Below, piece by piece: positions 44,163 to 53,354 of a stretch of 64,000 nt of DNA. Within the stretch, counting starts at the first letter, position 1, and each line of letters begins with the position of its first letter. The notes beneath the pieces were generated by a model, which was not told where the DNA came from, ran no database searches, and was given only the letters and a program-made list of their open reading frames with translations. Location of the stretch: NCBI GenBank assembly GCA_958296025.1, contig OY282430.1, forward strand, positions 3,276,477 to 3,340,476, read 5' to 3'. The DNA comes from an uncultured Pseudomonadales bacterium (GTDB lineage: Bacteria > Pseudomonadota > Gammaproteobacteria > Pseudomonadales > Azotimanducaceae). A program made the translations under genes and the position numbers.

Positions 44163-45638
44163 ATGATCAAGACTGGTGAACAGCACACCGCGTCCTTGCG
44201 GGACGGACGGCAAATCTACCTGAACGGCGCGGTGGTGGAGGACCCCACCACCCATCCGGCGTACCGCAACGCGGTGGCCTCCGTGGCCAAGCTCTATGAC
44301 TTCCAAAGCCGCCAGGACAACCTGGAGTTGATGACCTACACCACGCCCACCGGCGGCAGGGCCAACCGCATCTGGCAGCTTCCGGAAAGCTATGCGGACT
44401 TGGTGGAGCGGCGCAAGGCCTTGGAGGCCTGGACCGAGCTGCACGGCGGCTTCCTGGGCCGGGCGCCGGACCATGTGGCCTCCTGCATCGCCGGCATGTA
44501 CATGGGCCTGGAGGTTTTCGAGGCGTATGACAAGGCGCGGGCCGGGGCGCTTGCGGACTACTACGCCCACGCCCGGGACAACGAGCTTTACCTAAGCTAC
44601 GTCATCGTCAACCCCCAGGCGGACAGGTCCAAGGCCGCCCACGAGCAGGCGGATGAATACCTTACCGCCGGAGTGGTTGATGAGGACGCAGAGGGCTTGA
44701 CCATCCGCGGCGCCAAGATGCTAGCCACCGGCGGCATCATGGCCAATGAGGTGCTGGTCTCCTGCATTCAGCCGCTGCAGCCGGGGGATGAGAAGTACGC
44801 CCTTTCCTTCACTGTCCCGATGAACGCCAAGGGCCTGAAGATCCTCTCGCGCAAGTCCTACGAACAGCACGCGCCCAGCGTCTTTGACAATCCCTTGGCG
44901 CACCGCTTCGACGAGAACGACGCAGTGCTCTACTTTGACGACGTGAAGGTGCCTTGGGAGCGGGTGTTCGTCAACCAGAACACCGACATGTGCATGAAGC
45001 AGTTCCACGCCACCCCGGCCCATGTCTATCAAAACTACCAAGCGCAAGTCCGCCTGATGGTGAAAATGCGCTTTCTTTTGGGCATCGCCAAGCGCATCAC
45101 GGATACCAACGGCATTACCGGCTTTCCGCAGGTGCGTGAAATCCTCGGCAATCTGGCTGCCGAGGCGATCATCGTCGATGCCTTGGTCCATGCCATGGAG
45201 GTCAAGGGCCAGCAGCACGGCGGCTACTTCATCCCGGACCGCCACAGCCTGTATGCCGCGCAGGTGCTCACCCAGCAGCTGTATCCGCAGGTGATAACCA
45301 CCTTGCGCGATCTGGCCGGCGGCGGAATGATCATGCTGCCTTCCTCCGCGGCGGACTTCGCCAACCCGGAAATGCGCAAGATCATCGACAAGACCCAAAA
45401 ATCCCCAGCCAGCGACTCCGAAAACCGCGTCAAGTTCTTCAAGCTGGCCTGGGATGCCGTGGGCTCCGAATTCGCCTCCCGCCACACCCAGTACGAGATG
45501 TTCTACGCCGGCGCCACCTTCGTCACCAAGGGGCACAGCTTCCGCACCTTTGATTGGGACCGCTGCACCGGCATGGTCGATCAGATGCTCGACAGCTACT
45601 CCCTGGAGGACGAACTGGCGCGTCTGCAGGCGCCTTAA
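44163..45638 (+). CDS. HpaB-type flavin-dependent monooxygenase
   Basis: The product is 491 residues of the 4-hydroxyphenylacetate 3-hydroxylase/PvcC family, with an acyl-CoA-dehydrogenase-like fold that uses FADH2. Family blocks include SLRDGRQIYLNGAVVED, AYIVNPQ-like LSYVIVNPQADRS, MLATGGIMANEVLV and FDDVKVPWERVFV, with a C-terminal RHTQYEMFYAG. Its phenolic substrate is not predictable. GGAGAACGG precedes the ATG. It pairs with the flavin reductase upstream. Confidence 0.88.
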   Translation: MIKTGEQHTASLRDGRQIYLNGAVVEDPTTHPAYRNAVASVAKLYDFQSRQDNLELMTYTTPTGGRANRIWQLPESYADLVERRKALEAWTELHGGFLGRAPDHVASCIAGMYMGLEVFEAYDKARAGALADYYAHARDNELYLSYVIVNPQADRSKAAHEQADEYLTAGVVDEDAEGLTIRGAKMLATGGIMANEVLVSCIQPLQPGDEKYALSFTVPMNAKGLKILSRKSYEQHAPSVFDNPLAHRFDENDAVLYFDDVKVPWERVFVNQNTDMCMKQFHATPAHVYQNYQAQVRLMVKMRFLLGIAKRITDTNGITGFPQVREILGNLAAEAIIVDALVHAMEVKGQQHGGYFIPDRHSLYAAQVLTQQLYPQVITTLRDLAGGGMIMLPSSAADFANPEMRKIIDKTQKSPASDSENRVKFFKLAWDAVGSEFASRHTQYEMFYAGATFVTKGHSFRTFDWDRCTGMVDQMLDSYSLEDELARLQAP

Positions 45639-45840
45639 CGGCACTGGCCGAACCAGTCGCAGACGTCGGGTTCGGCCGCCTGACGGGAAAAGTCCGAGAG
45701 GTCAGCGCCCCCGCACTAGGCATTGTGCCCTGTGCTGCCGGATTCCACGTTTTGACCGCTCCTATGCAAAGGGCTATCGTGCATCCATGGGCTTTCCCGG
45801 CTGGGAAAGGTCAAACTCTGAGCAATGAAGAGGAACGGCT

Positions 45841-47532
45841 ATGCATCCCGACCACGACAACTGGCATTCCAAGGTGCAGGCCCCGATGCAGGTGGCCAGC
45901 ACCGATGAGGTGGCTTGGGACGTAGAGGCGGACTTAGTGGTCGTCGGCTTCGGCGGCGCCGGGGCCGCTGCCGCCTTGCAGGCCCGAGAAGAGGGCTTGG
46001 CCGTGGCCGCCATCGACGCCGCCGAGGGCGGTGGCGCCACCCTGGCCAGCGGCGGCATCTATTACGCCGGCGGCGGCACCCGCATTCAGCAGGAGGTCGG
46101 CGAGCAGGACACGCCGGAAAACATGTTCGCCTACCTCAAGCTGGAAACCCAAGGGGTGGTCAGCGACGAGACGCTGATGCGCTTCTGCCAAGGCAGCGCC
46201 GGGGATTTGGACTGGCTGATGCGGCACGGAGCGCAGTTCAGCGGCCCGGTCTATAAGCAGAAGACCTCTTACCCCAACATCACCTACTTCATGTATCACT
46301 CGGACAACAGCCTGCTGCCGGCCGCCATGGAGGTGGCAACGCCGGCGGCGCGCGGGCACCGCGGCAAGATCGTCAAGGGCAAGAGCGCTGTCAACCTCGG
46401 GGATGCCATCTACCTTCCGCTAAAGGCCGCGGCCTTGAAGGCCGGCGCCACGTTGGAGTGCAAGACCGAAGCCCGGCAACTCATCATCGACAGCGAGGGC
46501 GCCGTCATCGGCCTGCGGGCGCTGCAACTGCCGGCCAAAAGCGCCGCCTACGCCGAACATTCCAAATGCCTTAAGCGGGCCAATCGCATCACCCAGCTCT
46601 ATCCATTCTTCCTGCCCGGCGCCCGCCTGGTGCATCGCCTTGCGGACAGGGACTTCGCCCGGGCGGCTGACATCGAGCGCACGCAGCGGGTGTGGCGCAC
46701 CTACCGCGCCCGCAAGGGGGTCTGCCTGTGCGCCGGTGGCTTCGTCTTCAACCAGCCCATGATGGCCCACCACTGCCCAGACTTCGCCGCCGGCATGCCC
46801 CTCGGCACACCGGGAGACGACGGCAGCGGCATCCGCCTCGGCCAGAGCGCCGGTGGCGCGGTGGAGCGCATGGGCCGGGCCACGGCTTGGCGCTTCATCA
46901 ACCCACCGGCCGCTTGGTCGCAAGGGATCATCGTCAATGCGCGGGGCGCCCGCTTCGTCAACGAGGCCACCTACGGCGCCACCATCGGCAACGTCATGGT
47001 GGAGAAGGCCGAGGGCAAGGGCTGGCTGATCCTCAACTCGCAAATGGTGCGCGAGGCTTGGCGGCAGATTGCGCCAGGCAAGGCGCTGCCCTTCCAACAG
47101 CAGCTGGCCGCCCTGAACATGCTGTTCAACAAACGCCGGGTGGAAACGGTGGAGGTCTTGTGCCGAAAATTCGGCTTCGACGAGGAAACCCTTCGCCAAA
47201 CGCTGGCCGACACCGCCCGCGCCGCCCAAGGCGAACGCGAGGACTCCTTGCGCAAGCCGGCCGAGGACATCCGCGAACTCACCCCGCCCTTTCACGTCAT
47301 CGACGTCTCGCTGGCCGCCAAGCTGCTGCCATGCACCGTGCTCACCGTAGGCGGCCTAATGGTCAACGAGGCCACCGGCCAAGTGCGGCGTGAAGACGGC
47401 CAGGAAATCCCCGGCCTCTACGCCGCCGGACGCACCGCCGTAGGCATACCCTCCCACCTCTACGTCTCTGGCCTGTCCATCGCCGACTGCGTGTTCTCCG
47501 GCCGCCGTGCGGCACGACAGGCGGCTAGCTGA
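45841..47532 (+). CDS. FAD-dependent oxidoreductase, KstD/fumarate-reductase-like
   Basis: The product is 563 residues. The Rossmann motif VVVGFGGAGAAAALQARE is near residue 35, GATLASGGIYYAGGGT follows, and the closing FAD segment is GGLMVNEATGQV then IPGLYAAGRTAVG. The split substrate domain and the SGLSIADCVFSGRRAA ending resemble 3-ketosteroid delta-1-dehydrogenases and related flavoproteins. Together with the HpaB-type enzyme it suggests steroid or aromatic ring oxidation; the actual substrate is unknown. Confidence 0.82.
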   Translation: MHPDHDNWHSKVQAPMQVASTDEVAWDVEADLVVVGFGGAGAAAALQAREEGLAVAAIDAAEGGGATLASGGIYYAGGGTRIQQEVGEQDTPENMFAYLKLETQGVVSDETLMRFCQGSAGDLDWLMRHGAQFSGPVYKQKTSYPNITYFMYHSDNSLLPAAMEVATPAARGHRGKIVKGKSAVNLGDAIYLPLKAAALKAGATLECKTEARQLIIDSEGAVIGLRALQLPAKSAAYAEHSKCLKRANRITQLYPFFLPGARLVHRLADRDFARAADIERTQRVWRTYRARKGVCLCAGGFVFNQPMMAHHCPDFAAGMPLGTPGDDGSGIRLGQSAGGAVERMGRATAWRFINPPAAWSQGIIVNARGARFVNEATYGATIGNVMVEKAEGKGWLILNSQMVREAWRQIAPGKALPFQQQLAALNMLFNKRRVETVEVLCRKFGFDEETLRQTLADTARAAQGEREDSLRKPAEDIRELTPPFHVIDVSLAAKLLPCTVLTVGGLMVNEATGQVRREDGQEIPGLYAAGRTAVGIPSHLYVSGLSIADCVFSGRRAARQAAS

Positions 47533-47699
47533 TGGATTGGGCATCACCGCTTCTTCAAGTGCGTAAAAGGAGCGTCTAAATGGGAGTGCGAATGCGCCTA
47601 ATGCACACCGACGGACCCAGCCGCGATGGTAGGCCAGACAGGTCCGATTGCAATGGACGGTTTGGGCGCCGGGCTTGGCGACGAGAGAACAAAATGCTT

Positions 47700-47727
47700 T
47701 TGACAAGGGTGGAATTGGCAATAGAAT
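47700..47727 (+). promoter_or_regulatory. Sigma-70 promoter for tRNA-Leu
   Basis: TTGACA (47700-47705), a 16-base spacer and TAGAAT (47722-47727) lie 15 bases before the tRNA, with a GC-rich discriminator (GCGCACCGC), as in stringently controlled stable RNA promoters. Confidence 0.7.
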
Positions 47728-47742
47728 TGCGCACCGCTTGAC

Positions 47743-47830
47743 GCCGAGGTGGTGAAAGTTGGTAGACACGCTAGCTTCAGGTGCTAGTGGGGGTAACCCC
47801 GTGGAGGTTCAAGTCCTCTCCTCGGCACCA
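47743..47830 (+). tRNA. tRNA-Leu (anticodon CAG)
   Basis: An 88-base class II tRNA. The acceptor arm GCCGAGG pairs with CCTCGGC followed by encoded A-CCA. The anticodon stem CTAGC/GCTAG frames the loop TTCAGGT, giving CAG. A long variable arm (TGGGGGTAACCCCGT) and the T-arm GGTTCAAGTCC are present. It reads CUG, the main leucine codon in GC-rich genomes. Confidence 0.96.
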
Positions 47831-47838
47831 CTCCTTAA

Positions 47839-47866
47839 GCGCTAGCGCCCTTTCGGCGCCAAGCGC
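47839..47866 (+). terminator. Possible hairpin after tRNA-Leu
   Basis: GCGCTAGCGCC can pair with GGCGCCAAGCGC across a 5-base loop with one bulge. No U-run follows, so termination here is uncertain. Confidence 0.4.
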
Positions 47867-47932
47867 CTTCCAACGAGGTTCTTTGCCCTCCTTGTGTGCC
47901 TACGGGCATGCAGAATGGGGATAAATATTTTT

Positions 47933-47950
47933 GGTAATCATTCTCATTTG
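47933..47950. promoter_or_regulatory. Fur-like box upstream of TonB receptor
   Basis: GGTAATCATTCTCATTTG reads on the other strand as CAAATGAGAATGATTACC, close to the Fur consensus GATAATGAGAATCATTATC-type 19-mer. It ends 41 bp before the receptor ATG, suggesting iron repression. Confidence 0.65.
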
Positions 47951-47991
47951 TGTTAGGTTCCGCAAACTCGACGGCTGGAATAGTTTGCTTC

Positions 47992-50259
47992 ATGAACCGC
48001 ACCCGATATTTCCTGACCCTCTGCACGGCAGCTCTCCTGAGTCTTGGCAACGTCACCGCCTTCGCGGCGGACGCCGACCAACGGCGAGGCGCCCACATTG
48101 AGGAGGTGCTGATTGTGGGTGAGCGCAAGCACATCGACCATGCGGTGGGCGGGGCCTACCACATTGGAAAGGAGGAGTTGCGGCGCCTCGGCCATGCGGA
48201 CATTCAACGCATCATCCGGCAGGTGCCCGGCGTGTCCGTGCAGGTGGAGGACGGCTATGGGTTACGGCCCAACATCAGCATCCGCGGCGTGGCGACCGAG
48301 CGCAGCGGACGCATCACCCTGCTGGAGGACAATGTGTTGGTCGCCCCCGCCCCCTACTCCGCGCCCAGCGCCTACTACTTTCCCACCCTAGGGCGCATGT
48401 CGGCGGTGGAAGTGCTGACTGGCCCGGCGGCCATCAGCCAAGGCCCCTACACCATCGGCGGCGCCCTGAACATGGTGTCAACGCCCATTCCCGACGCGGC
48501 TAGCGGCACCGCCATGCTGGAAGGCGGCGAGGACGCCACTTGGCGGCTGCACACCCACTACGGCGCCCGCAGCCAAGCCGGCTTCGGCTTTCTGGTGGAG
48601 GCCCATCAGTGGCGCTCCGATGGCTTTCAAGACGTGGACAGGGGCGGAGACTCCGGGCTGGATTTGGATGACTACACCGTCAAGCTCAGCTATGCGCCGG
48701 ACGGCTCCAACCATCGGCTGAACCTCAAATACCAGTATGCGGACCAAGTGTCCGAGCAAAGCTATCTGGGCCTCACGGACGCGGACTTCGCCAAAGCCCC
48801 CTTCCGCCGCTACGGCCTATCCTCCATGGACAACATCAAGACCACACATAAGCAGGTCATCGTCCGCTACCAATGGGCGCCGAACGACATGCTCGCCCTT
48901 TCCGCCACCTTCTACGACAATAGGCACGAGCGCAACTGGTTCAAGACCGAGGGCATCGACTTCGACGGCAGCGACAACGCCCAATCCCTGTCCCGCACCA
49001 GCTGGGCCAATGTGGTGCGGGCGATCAATCGGGGCACCTCCCTAGGCGGGCTGGAGCCGGCCCAACTGCAGGCCATTCTGCACGGCACCCGGGACACCGC
49101 CCCCGGCAGCATTCAAATTCGCTCCAATGCGCGGGAATACTTTTCCAGGGGCTATCAGGGGCGTTTGTCTTGGCACTTCGAGACGGGCGCCTTGGCTCAC
49201 CGGGCCAACTTCGGCGCCCGCTACCACGAGGACGACGAGGACCGCTTGCAGCGCAACAGCAGTTACCGCCAAACCGACGGCGCCTTACAGCTGGACGATG
49301 AGGGTTTGCTCGGCAATGCCGGCAACCGCTTGCAGGGGGCCGAGGCTTGGTCCTTTTTCCTGATCGATGAAATTCTCTGGGGCAACTGGAAGTTCACCCC
49401 CGGGCTGCGCTTCGAGAGCATCGACCAACAACGCATCCGCTGGGAGATCAGGCCCGGACGAACGGTCGATCCCGCCAGCCGAGCTGAGGACAACTTCCGC
49501 AGCAGCCGTCGCAACAAGACCGAGGTGTGGCTGCCGGGCATGGGCGCCGTCTATGCGCTCAACGAGCGGCTTTCCATCTTCGGCGGCCTGCACAAGGGCT
49601 TTTCGGCGCCGAGCAACGCGCCGGGCGTGCAAGAGGAAAAGGCGCTGAACTACGAGGCTGGCCTACGCTATGTTGACGAACGCCTCAGCGGCGAAGCCAC
49701 TTGGTTCTTTAGCGACTACGACAATCTGCTCGGTGAATGCACCGCCTCCTCCGGCGTGGATTGCGTCATCGGCGACGCGTTCAACGGTGATGCGGCCACA
49801 GTGCTCGGCGTGGAGCTGCGCGTCGGCGCGGAGCCGCTACGGGACAGCGCGTTCAGCCTGCCCGTGTCCTTGGCCTACACCTACATCCAAGGCGAATTCC
49901 AAACCGATATCGCCGACACGGACTTCTTCGGCAGCGTCCGCAAGGGCGACCCCTTGCCCTACATCCCGGAGCATCAACTGGAGCTGACCCTTGGCTTGCT
50001 CAAGGGGCCGTGGAACCTGTTCCTGTCCGCCAACTACGTCAATGCCGTCTGCACCAGGGCCTCGTGCGGACCCTTTGAACGCACGGATAGCGCCTTCATC
50101 CTTGACGCCAAGGTTGACTACGGGCTGACGGACAACATCAACCTCTTCGCCCGGGTGGAAAACCTTAACCGCGAGAAGGCCATCCTCGGCCGCCAGCCCT
50201 ATGGCGCAAGGCCCAACAAGGACCGTACCGCCAGCGTCGGTGTGCGACTGACCTTCTAG
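47992..50259 (+). CDS. TonB-dependent siderophore/iron receptor
   Basis: Outer-membrane receptor precursor of 755 residues. The signal peptide is MNRTRYFLTLCTAALLSLGN followed by a cleavage site after AFA. HIEEVLIVGERK is TonB-box-like. The plug contains GLRPNISIRGVATERSGRI and VEVLTGPAAISQGPYTIGGALN, similar to FecA-type receptors. The barrel ends TASVGVRLTF with the terminal Phe. A Fur-like box lies upstream, so iron uptake is the likely role. No TonB, ABC or synthesis genes are next to it. Confidence 0.88.
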   Translation: MNRTRYFLTLCTAALLSLGNVTAFAADADQRRGAHIEEVLIVGERKHIDHAVGGAYHIGKEELRRLGHADIQRIIRQVPGVSVQVEDGYGLRPNISIRGVATERSGRITLLEDNVLVAPAPYSAPSAYYFPTLGRMSAVEVLTGPAAISQGPYTIGGALNMVSTPIPDAASGTAMLEGGEDATWRLHTHYGARSQAGFGFLVEAHQWRSDGFQDVDRGGDSGLDLDDYTVKLSYAPDGSNHRLNLKYQYADQVSEQSYLGLTDADFAKAPFRRYGLSSMDNIKTTHKQVIVRYQWAPNDMLALSATFYDNRHERNWFKTEGIDFDGSDNAQSLSRTSWANVVRAINRGTSLGGLEPAQLQAILHGTRDTAPGSIQIRSNAREYFSRGYQGRLSWHFETGALAHRANFGARYHEDDEDRLQRNSSYRQTDGALQLDDEGLLGNAGNRLQGAEAWSFFLIDEILWGNWKFTPGLRFESIDQQRIRWEIRPGRTVDPASRAEDNFRSSRRNKTEVWLPGMGAVYALNERLSIFGGLHKGFSAPSNAPGVQEEKALNYEAGLRYVDERLSGEATWFFSDYDNLLGECTASSGVDCVIGDAFNGDAATVLGVELRVGAEPLRDSAFSLPVSLAYTYIQGEFQTDIADTDFFGSVRKGDPLPYIPEHQLELTLGLLKGPWNLFLSANYVNAVCTRASCGPFERTDSAFILDAKVDYGLTDNINLFARVENLNREKAILGRQPYGARPNKDRTASVGVRLTF

Positions 50260-50435
50260 CCGGACATTTCTCCGTGCCTATACAGCGGCAGCGGCAGGAT
50301 TTTCGGCCCGCCGGCAAACTTGCGCCGGCGGCGATCCGGCCATTGCCTTTCCTGCCCTAATCGGTCACTCTGACGGTTGAGGCTTTGCGTGGGCCAGTCC
50401 TCGGCTGCGTCCCGCGTCCAAGAGAACGGAATTGA

Positions 50436-52235
50436 GTGCGGTCGTTGCCAAGACGAGAACAACGAACAACTGTCGTCACCGCTTTATCCCGCCCCTTGGT
50501 CGGTGTTTTCCGCACGACCAGGGGGGGCGGTTATGTGCAATCCCTCGGCCCGGAGCGGAGCCTCCGGGTGGGCTTGAGCGACGGTTCCCGCGACGCCCGG
50601 GACGGCGACATCGTGCGGATATCCATCAGCGGGCAGAACCGGCGCGGCTTGGTCGGCCGCATTAACGAGATTCTAAGCCATGAAACCCTGGCCGAAACCG
50701 CCACTTGGACGGCGGTCGAGAGCCACCGCATCCCTACGCAATGGGGAGGGGCCGACCGAGCTTCGCCCGAACCCATCGGCAGTGCCGACCTAGGCGGGCG
50801 CAAGGATTTGCGCCGCCGGCCGTTGGTCACCATCGACGGAGCCTCCGCGCGGGACTTCGACGATGCGGTATATGCACAACCCAAGGGGGACGGCTGGCGC
50901 TTGCTGGTCGCCATCGCCGACGTGGGCCACTACGTCACCTCCGGCAGTCCCTTGGACGTCATCGCCGCCGAACGCGGCACCTCCGTTTACTTCCCGGAGC
51001 GGGTCATTCCCATGCTGCCGGAGACCCTGTCCAACGGCATCTGCTCCCTACGCCCGAACGAGGACCGCTTGGCGTTGGTCTGCGACATGCGGGTTGACCG
51101 CGCCGGACGCATTACCCGTTACCGCTTCTACGAGGGGGTGATCCGCTCTCAAGCGCGGCTGACCTATACGGAGGTGGAAGCCTTTCGCCAAGGTGGGCGT
51201 TTGGACGTTGTTGACGGGGTGGCGAAATCCTTGGCGGCGCTGTTCGATGTCTATGCGGCGTTGCGCAAGGCCCGGGACGCCCGCGGCGCCCTGGACTTTG
51301 ATCCCTTTGAAGGCGTTTTGGAGCTAGCCGCCGGCGCGGTGCGGGCCATCAAGCCGATGCTGCGCCGGCAATCCCATCAATTGATCGAAGAAGCGATGAT
51401 CGCCGCCAACGTCTGTGCCGCCAAATTCCTGGACCGCCACAAAGTGCAGGCCCTGCTGCGGGTGCATGAGCCGCCGGACCCCGCCAAGATTGAGAACTTG
51501 GTCAGCGCCTTTGCGGCGGTCGGCACCACCCTGTCCGCAGAGAGCCTGACGGCCCCGGCGTTGCAAAGGGCCTTGCAAGCGGTGCGGCAGCGCTCGGACA
51601 GTTGGCTGTTCGATATGCTGGCCCTACAGGCCATGCAAAGGGCGTTGTACCAACCCAAGCAGGCCGGCCACTTCGCCTTGGCCTTGGACCGCTACGCCCA
51701 CTTCACCTCCCCAATCCGCCGCTACCCGGATTTGATCGTTCACCGGGCCATCAAGGCGGTGATGCACGGGGAAGCGCACAAACTCCCCAACCAAGGGGCG
51801 CTGGCGGAGTTGGGCCACAGCACTTCCCTAGCCGAACGCCGGGCGGAGGACGCCAGCCGCATGGTCGATGCTTGGCTCAAGTGCGCTTACCTGGCACCGA
51901 AAATCGGGGAGACCTTTTCCGCAGTGATCGCCGGCGTCACCGACTTCGGCCTGTTCGTCGAACTGGAGGGCTACTACATTCAAGGTCTGCTGCATGTCTC
52001 CGCCTTGGGCGGCGACTATTTCCACTATGTGCCGCCCTTTCATCTGGTGGGCGAAACCACCGAAGTCCGCTATCGTTTGGGGGACGCCATCAAGGTGCGT
52101 TTGGCGGGGGCGCAGCCGGAACTCGGCCGCCTATCCCTTGAGCTTGCCGATTCACCGGCACCCAAGCGGGGTGAGCGCTACCGAAGACGGGGCCGCGCCG
52201 GAAAAACGCCTTCCGCCTCCCGGTGGACGGACTGA
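50436..52235 (+). CDS. rnr: RNase R-like exoribonuclease, short N-terminus
   Basis: 3'-5' exoribonuclease of the RNB family. From a GTG at 50436 it has 599 residues, about 150-200 fewer than typical RNase R: the N-terminal winged helix and one cold-shock domain are missing. One OB-like domain (residues 20-75) remains. The RNB core carries DGASARDFDDAVYA with the metal-binding Asp cluster, and FTSPIRRYPDLIVHR follows. An S1 domain (GETFSAVIAGVTDFGLFVEL) ends the protein, without the usual Lys-rich tail. rlmB follows, as in the conserved rnr-rlmB order. Confidence 0.88.
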   Translation: MRSLPRREQRTTVVTALSRPLVGVFRTTRGGGYVQSLGPERSLRVGLSDGSRDARDGDIVRISISGQNRRGLVGRINEILSHETLAETATWTAVESHRIPTQWGGADRASPEPIGSADLGGRKDLRRRPLVTIDGASARDFDDAVYAQPKGDGWRLLVAIADVGHYVTSGSPLDVIAAERGTSVYFPERVIPMLPETLSNGICSLRPNEDRLALVCDMRVDRAGRITRYRFYEGVIRSQARLTYTEVEAFRQGGRLDVVDGVAKSLAALFDVYAALRKARDARGALDFDPFEGVLELAAGAVRAIKPMLRRQSHQLIEEAMIAANVCAAKFLDRHKVQALLRVHEPPDPAKIENLVSAFAAVGTTLSAESLTAPALQRALQAVRQRSDSWLFDMLALQAMQRALYQPKQAGHFALALDRYAHFTSPIRRYPDLIVHRAIKAVMHGEAHKLPNQGALAELGHSTSLAERRAEDASRMVDAWLKCAYLAPKIGETFSAVIAGVTDFGLFVELEGYYIQGLLHVSALGGDYFHYVPPFHLVGETTEVRYRLGDAIKVRLAGAQPELGRLSLELADSPAPKRGERYRRRGRAGKTPSASRWTD

Positions 52236-52407
52236 AGGTTCCCCTGTCTAATCAAGATGCAGACCCGCCCCCGCCCTAGGTTCCGCACCCCCCGCGTTAG
52301 CCGGGATTCCGGGCCATCGCTGGCAAGGCCGTTGCAATGCCCATGAATCGGGTCAGCGCCATGCACCAGAGACGCTTTGGTACAGGGTCTGCGCAGCCAT
52401 CGTCGCC

Positions 52408-53166
52408 ATGCGCATGAGCTACGTCGGTGGCATTCACCCCGTGGAGGCCCTGCTGCGGGACGCGCCGGAGCGGATGCGGGTGCTGCTCCTGCAGCGCAAC
52501 CGCCGAGACTTGCGCATGGCGGACCTGCGCACCTTGGCGGAACAGCAAAACGTGCATTTCGAGTTCACGGACAAAAGCCGCTTGGACCGCTTGGCCGGCC
52601 CCGCCCACCAAGGCGCTGTGGCCTCCTGCCACGATTTGCCCCTGTGCAGCGAACGGGAATTTGAGGATCGCTTCGAGGCCTGGCCTTCGCCTCAGCTCTT
52701 CCTGGTGACCGACGGCATCCAAGACCCGCGCAACCTAGGTGCCTGCCTACGCACGGCCGCAGCCGCCGGCGTACAGGCGGTGTTGCTGCCGAAACGGCGC
52801 AGCGCCCCCCTGAACGCCACCGCCCTGAAGACCGCCGCCGGCGCTGCCGAACGCATGACCTTGGTGGAAGTGGTCAACCTGGCCCGCCGCCTGCAGTGGC
52901 TGAAACGCCGAGGCGTCTGGATCATCGGCGCACAAGCCGCCCAACCGCACACCCACCAGCGCCACAATTGGTCGGAAGCGGACCTGACCGGCAACATCGC
53001 CATCGTCGTTGGCAACGAAGGCACCGGCCTGCGCCGCCTAACCCGGGAAAACTGCGATGAACTGGCCGCCATCCCCATGGCCGGGGAGGTCGAGAGCCTG
53101 AACGTGGCGGTGGCGACGGGGGTACTGCTGTTCGAGGCGGTGCGGCAACGGCGGGGTTTGGTTTAG
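52408..53166 (+). CDS. rlmB: 23S rRNA (guanosine-2251-2'-O)-methyltransferase
   Basis: SpoU-family knotted methyltransferase of 252 residues. The N-terminal substrate-binding domain opens YVGGIHPVEALLRD. Motif 1 is DGIQDPRNLGACLRTAAAAG, motif 2 IAIVVGNEGTGLRRLTREN and motif 3 IPMAGEVESLNVAVATGVLLFE; all three are intact. It lies between rnr and rpsF as in many gammaproteobacteria. Confidence 0.94.
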   Translation: MRMSYVGGIHPVEALLRDAPERMRVLLLQRNRRDLRMADLRTLAEQQNVHFEFTDKSRLDRLAGPAHQGAVASCHDLPLCSEREFEDRFEAWPSPQLFLVTDGIQDPRNLGACLRTAAAAGVQAVLLPKRRSAPLNATALKTAAGAAERMTLVEVVNLARRLQWLKRRGVWIIGAQAAQPHTHQRHNWSEADLTGNIAIVVGNEGTGLRRLTRENCDELAAIPMAGEVESLNVAVATGVLLFEAVRQRRGLV

Positions 53167-53354
53167 AACTTTGCGGCGGGCGTCTCCGCATCGTCGCTTA
53201 GATTGACGGCAAGTAAAAAACCGGCGACTGCCGTGGTCATTTCCCCAACAGACCGTTACAATGCCTAGCCCTGCCGTAAAAGGCGGGACCAAACTCCTTG
53301 CCTCACGCTGTCCATGCTTGGCGGAGGCGGAACGACGCCGGAAGGAGAACCACA

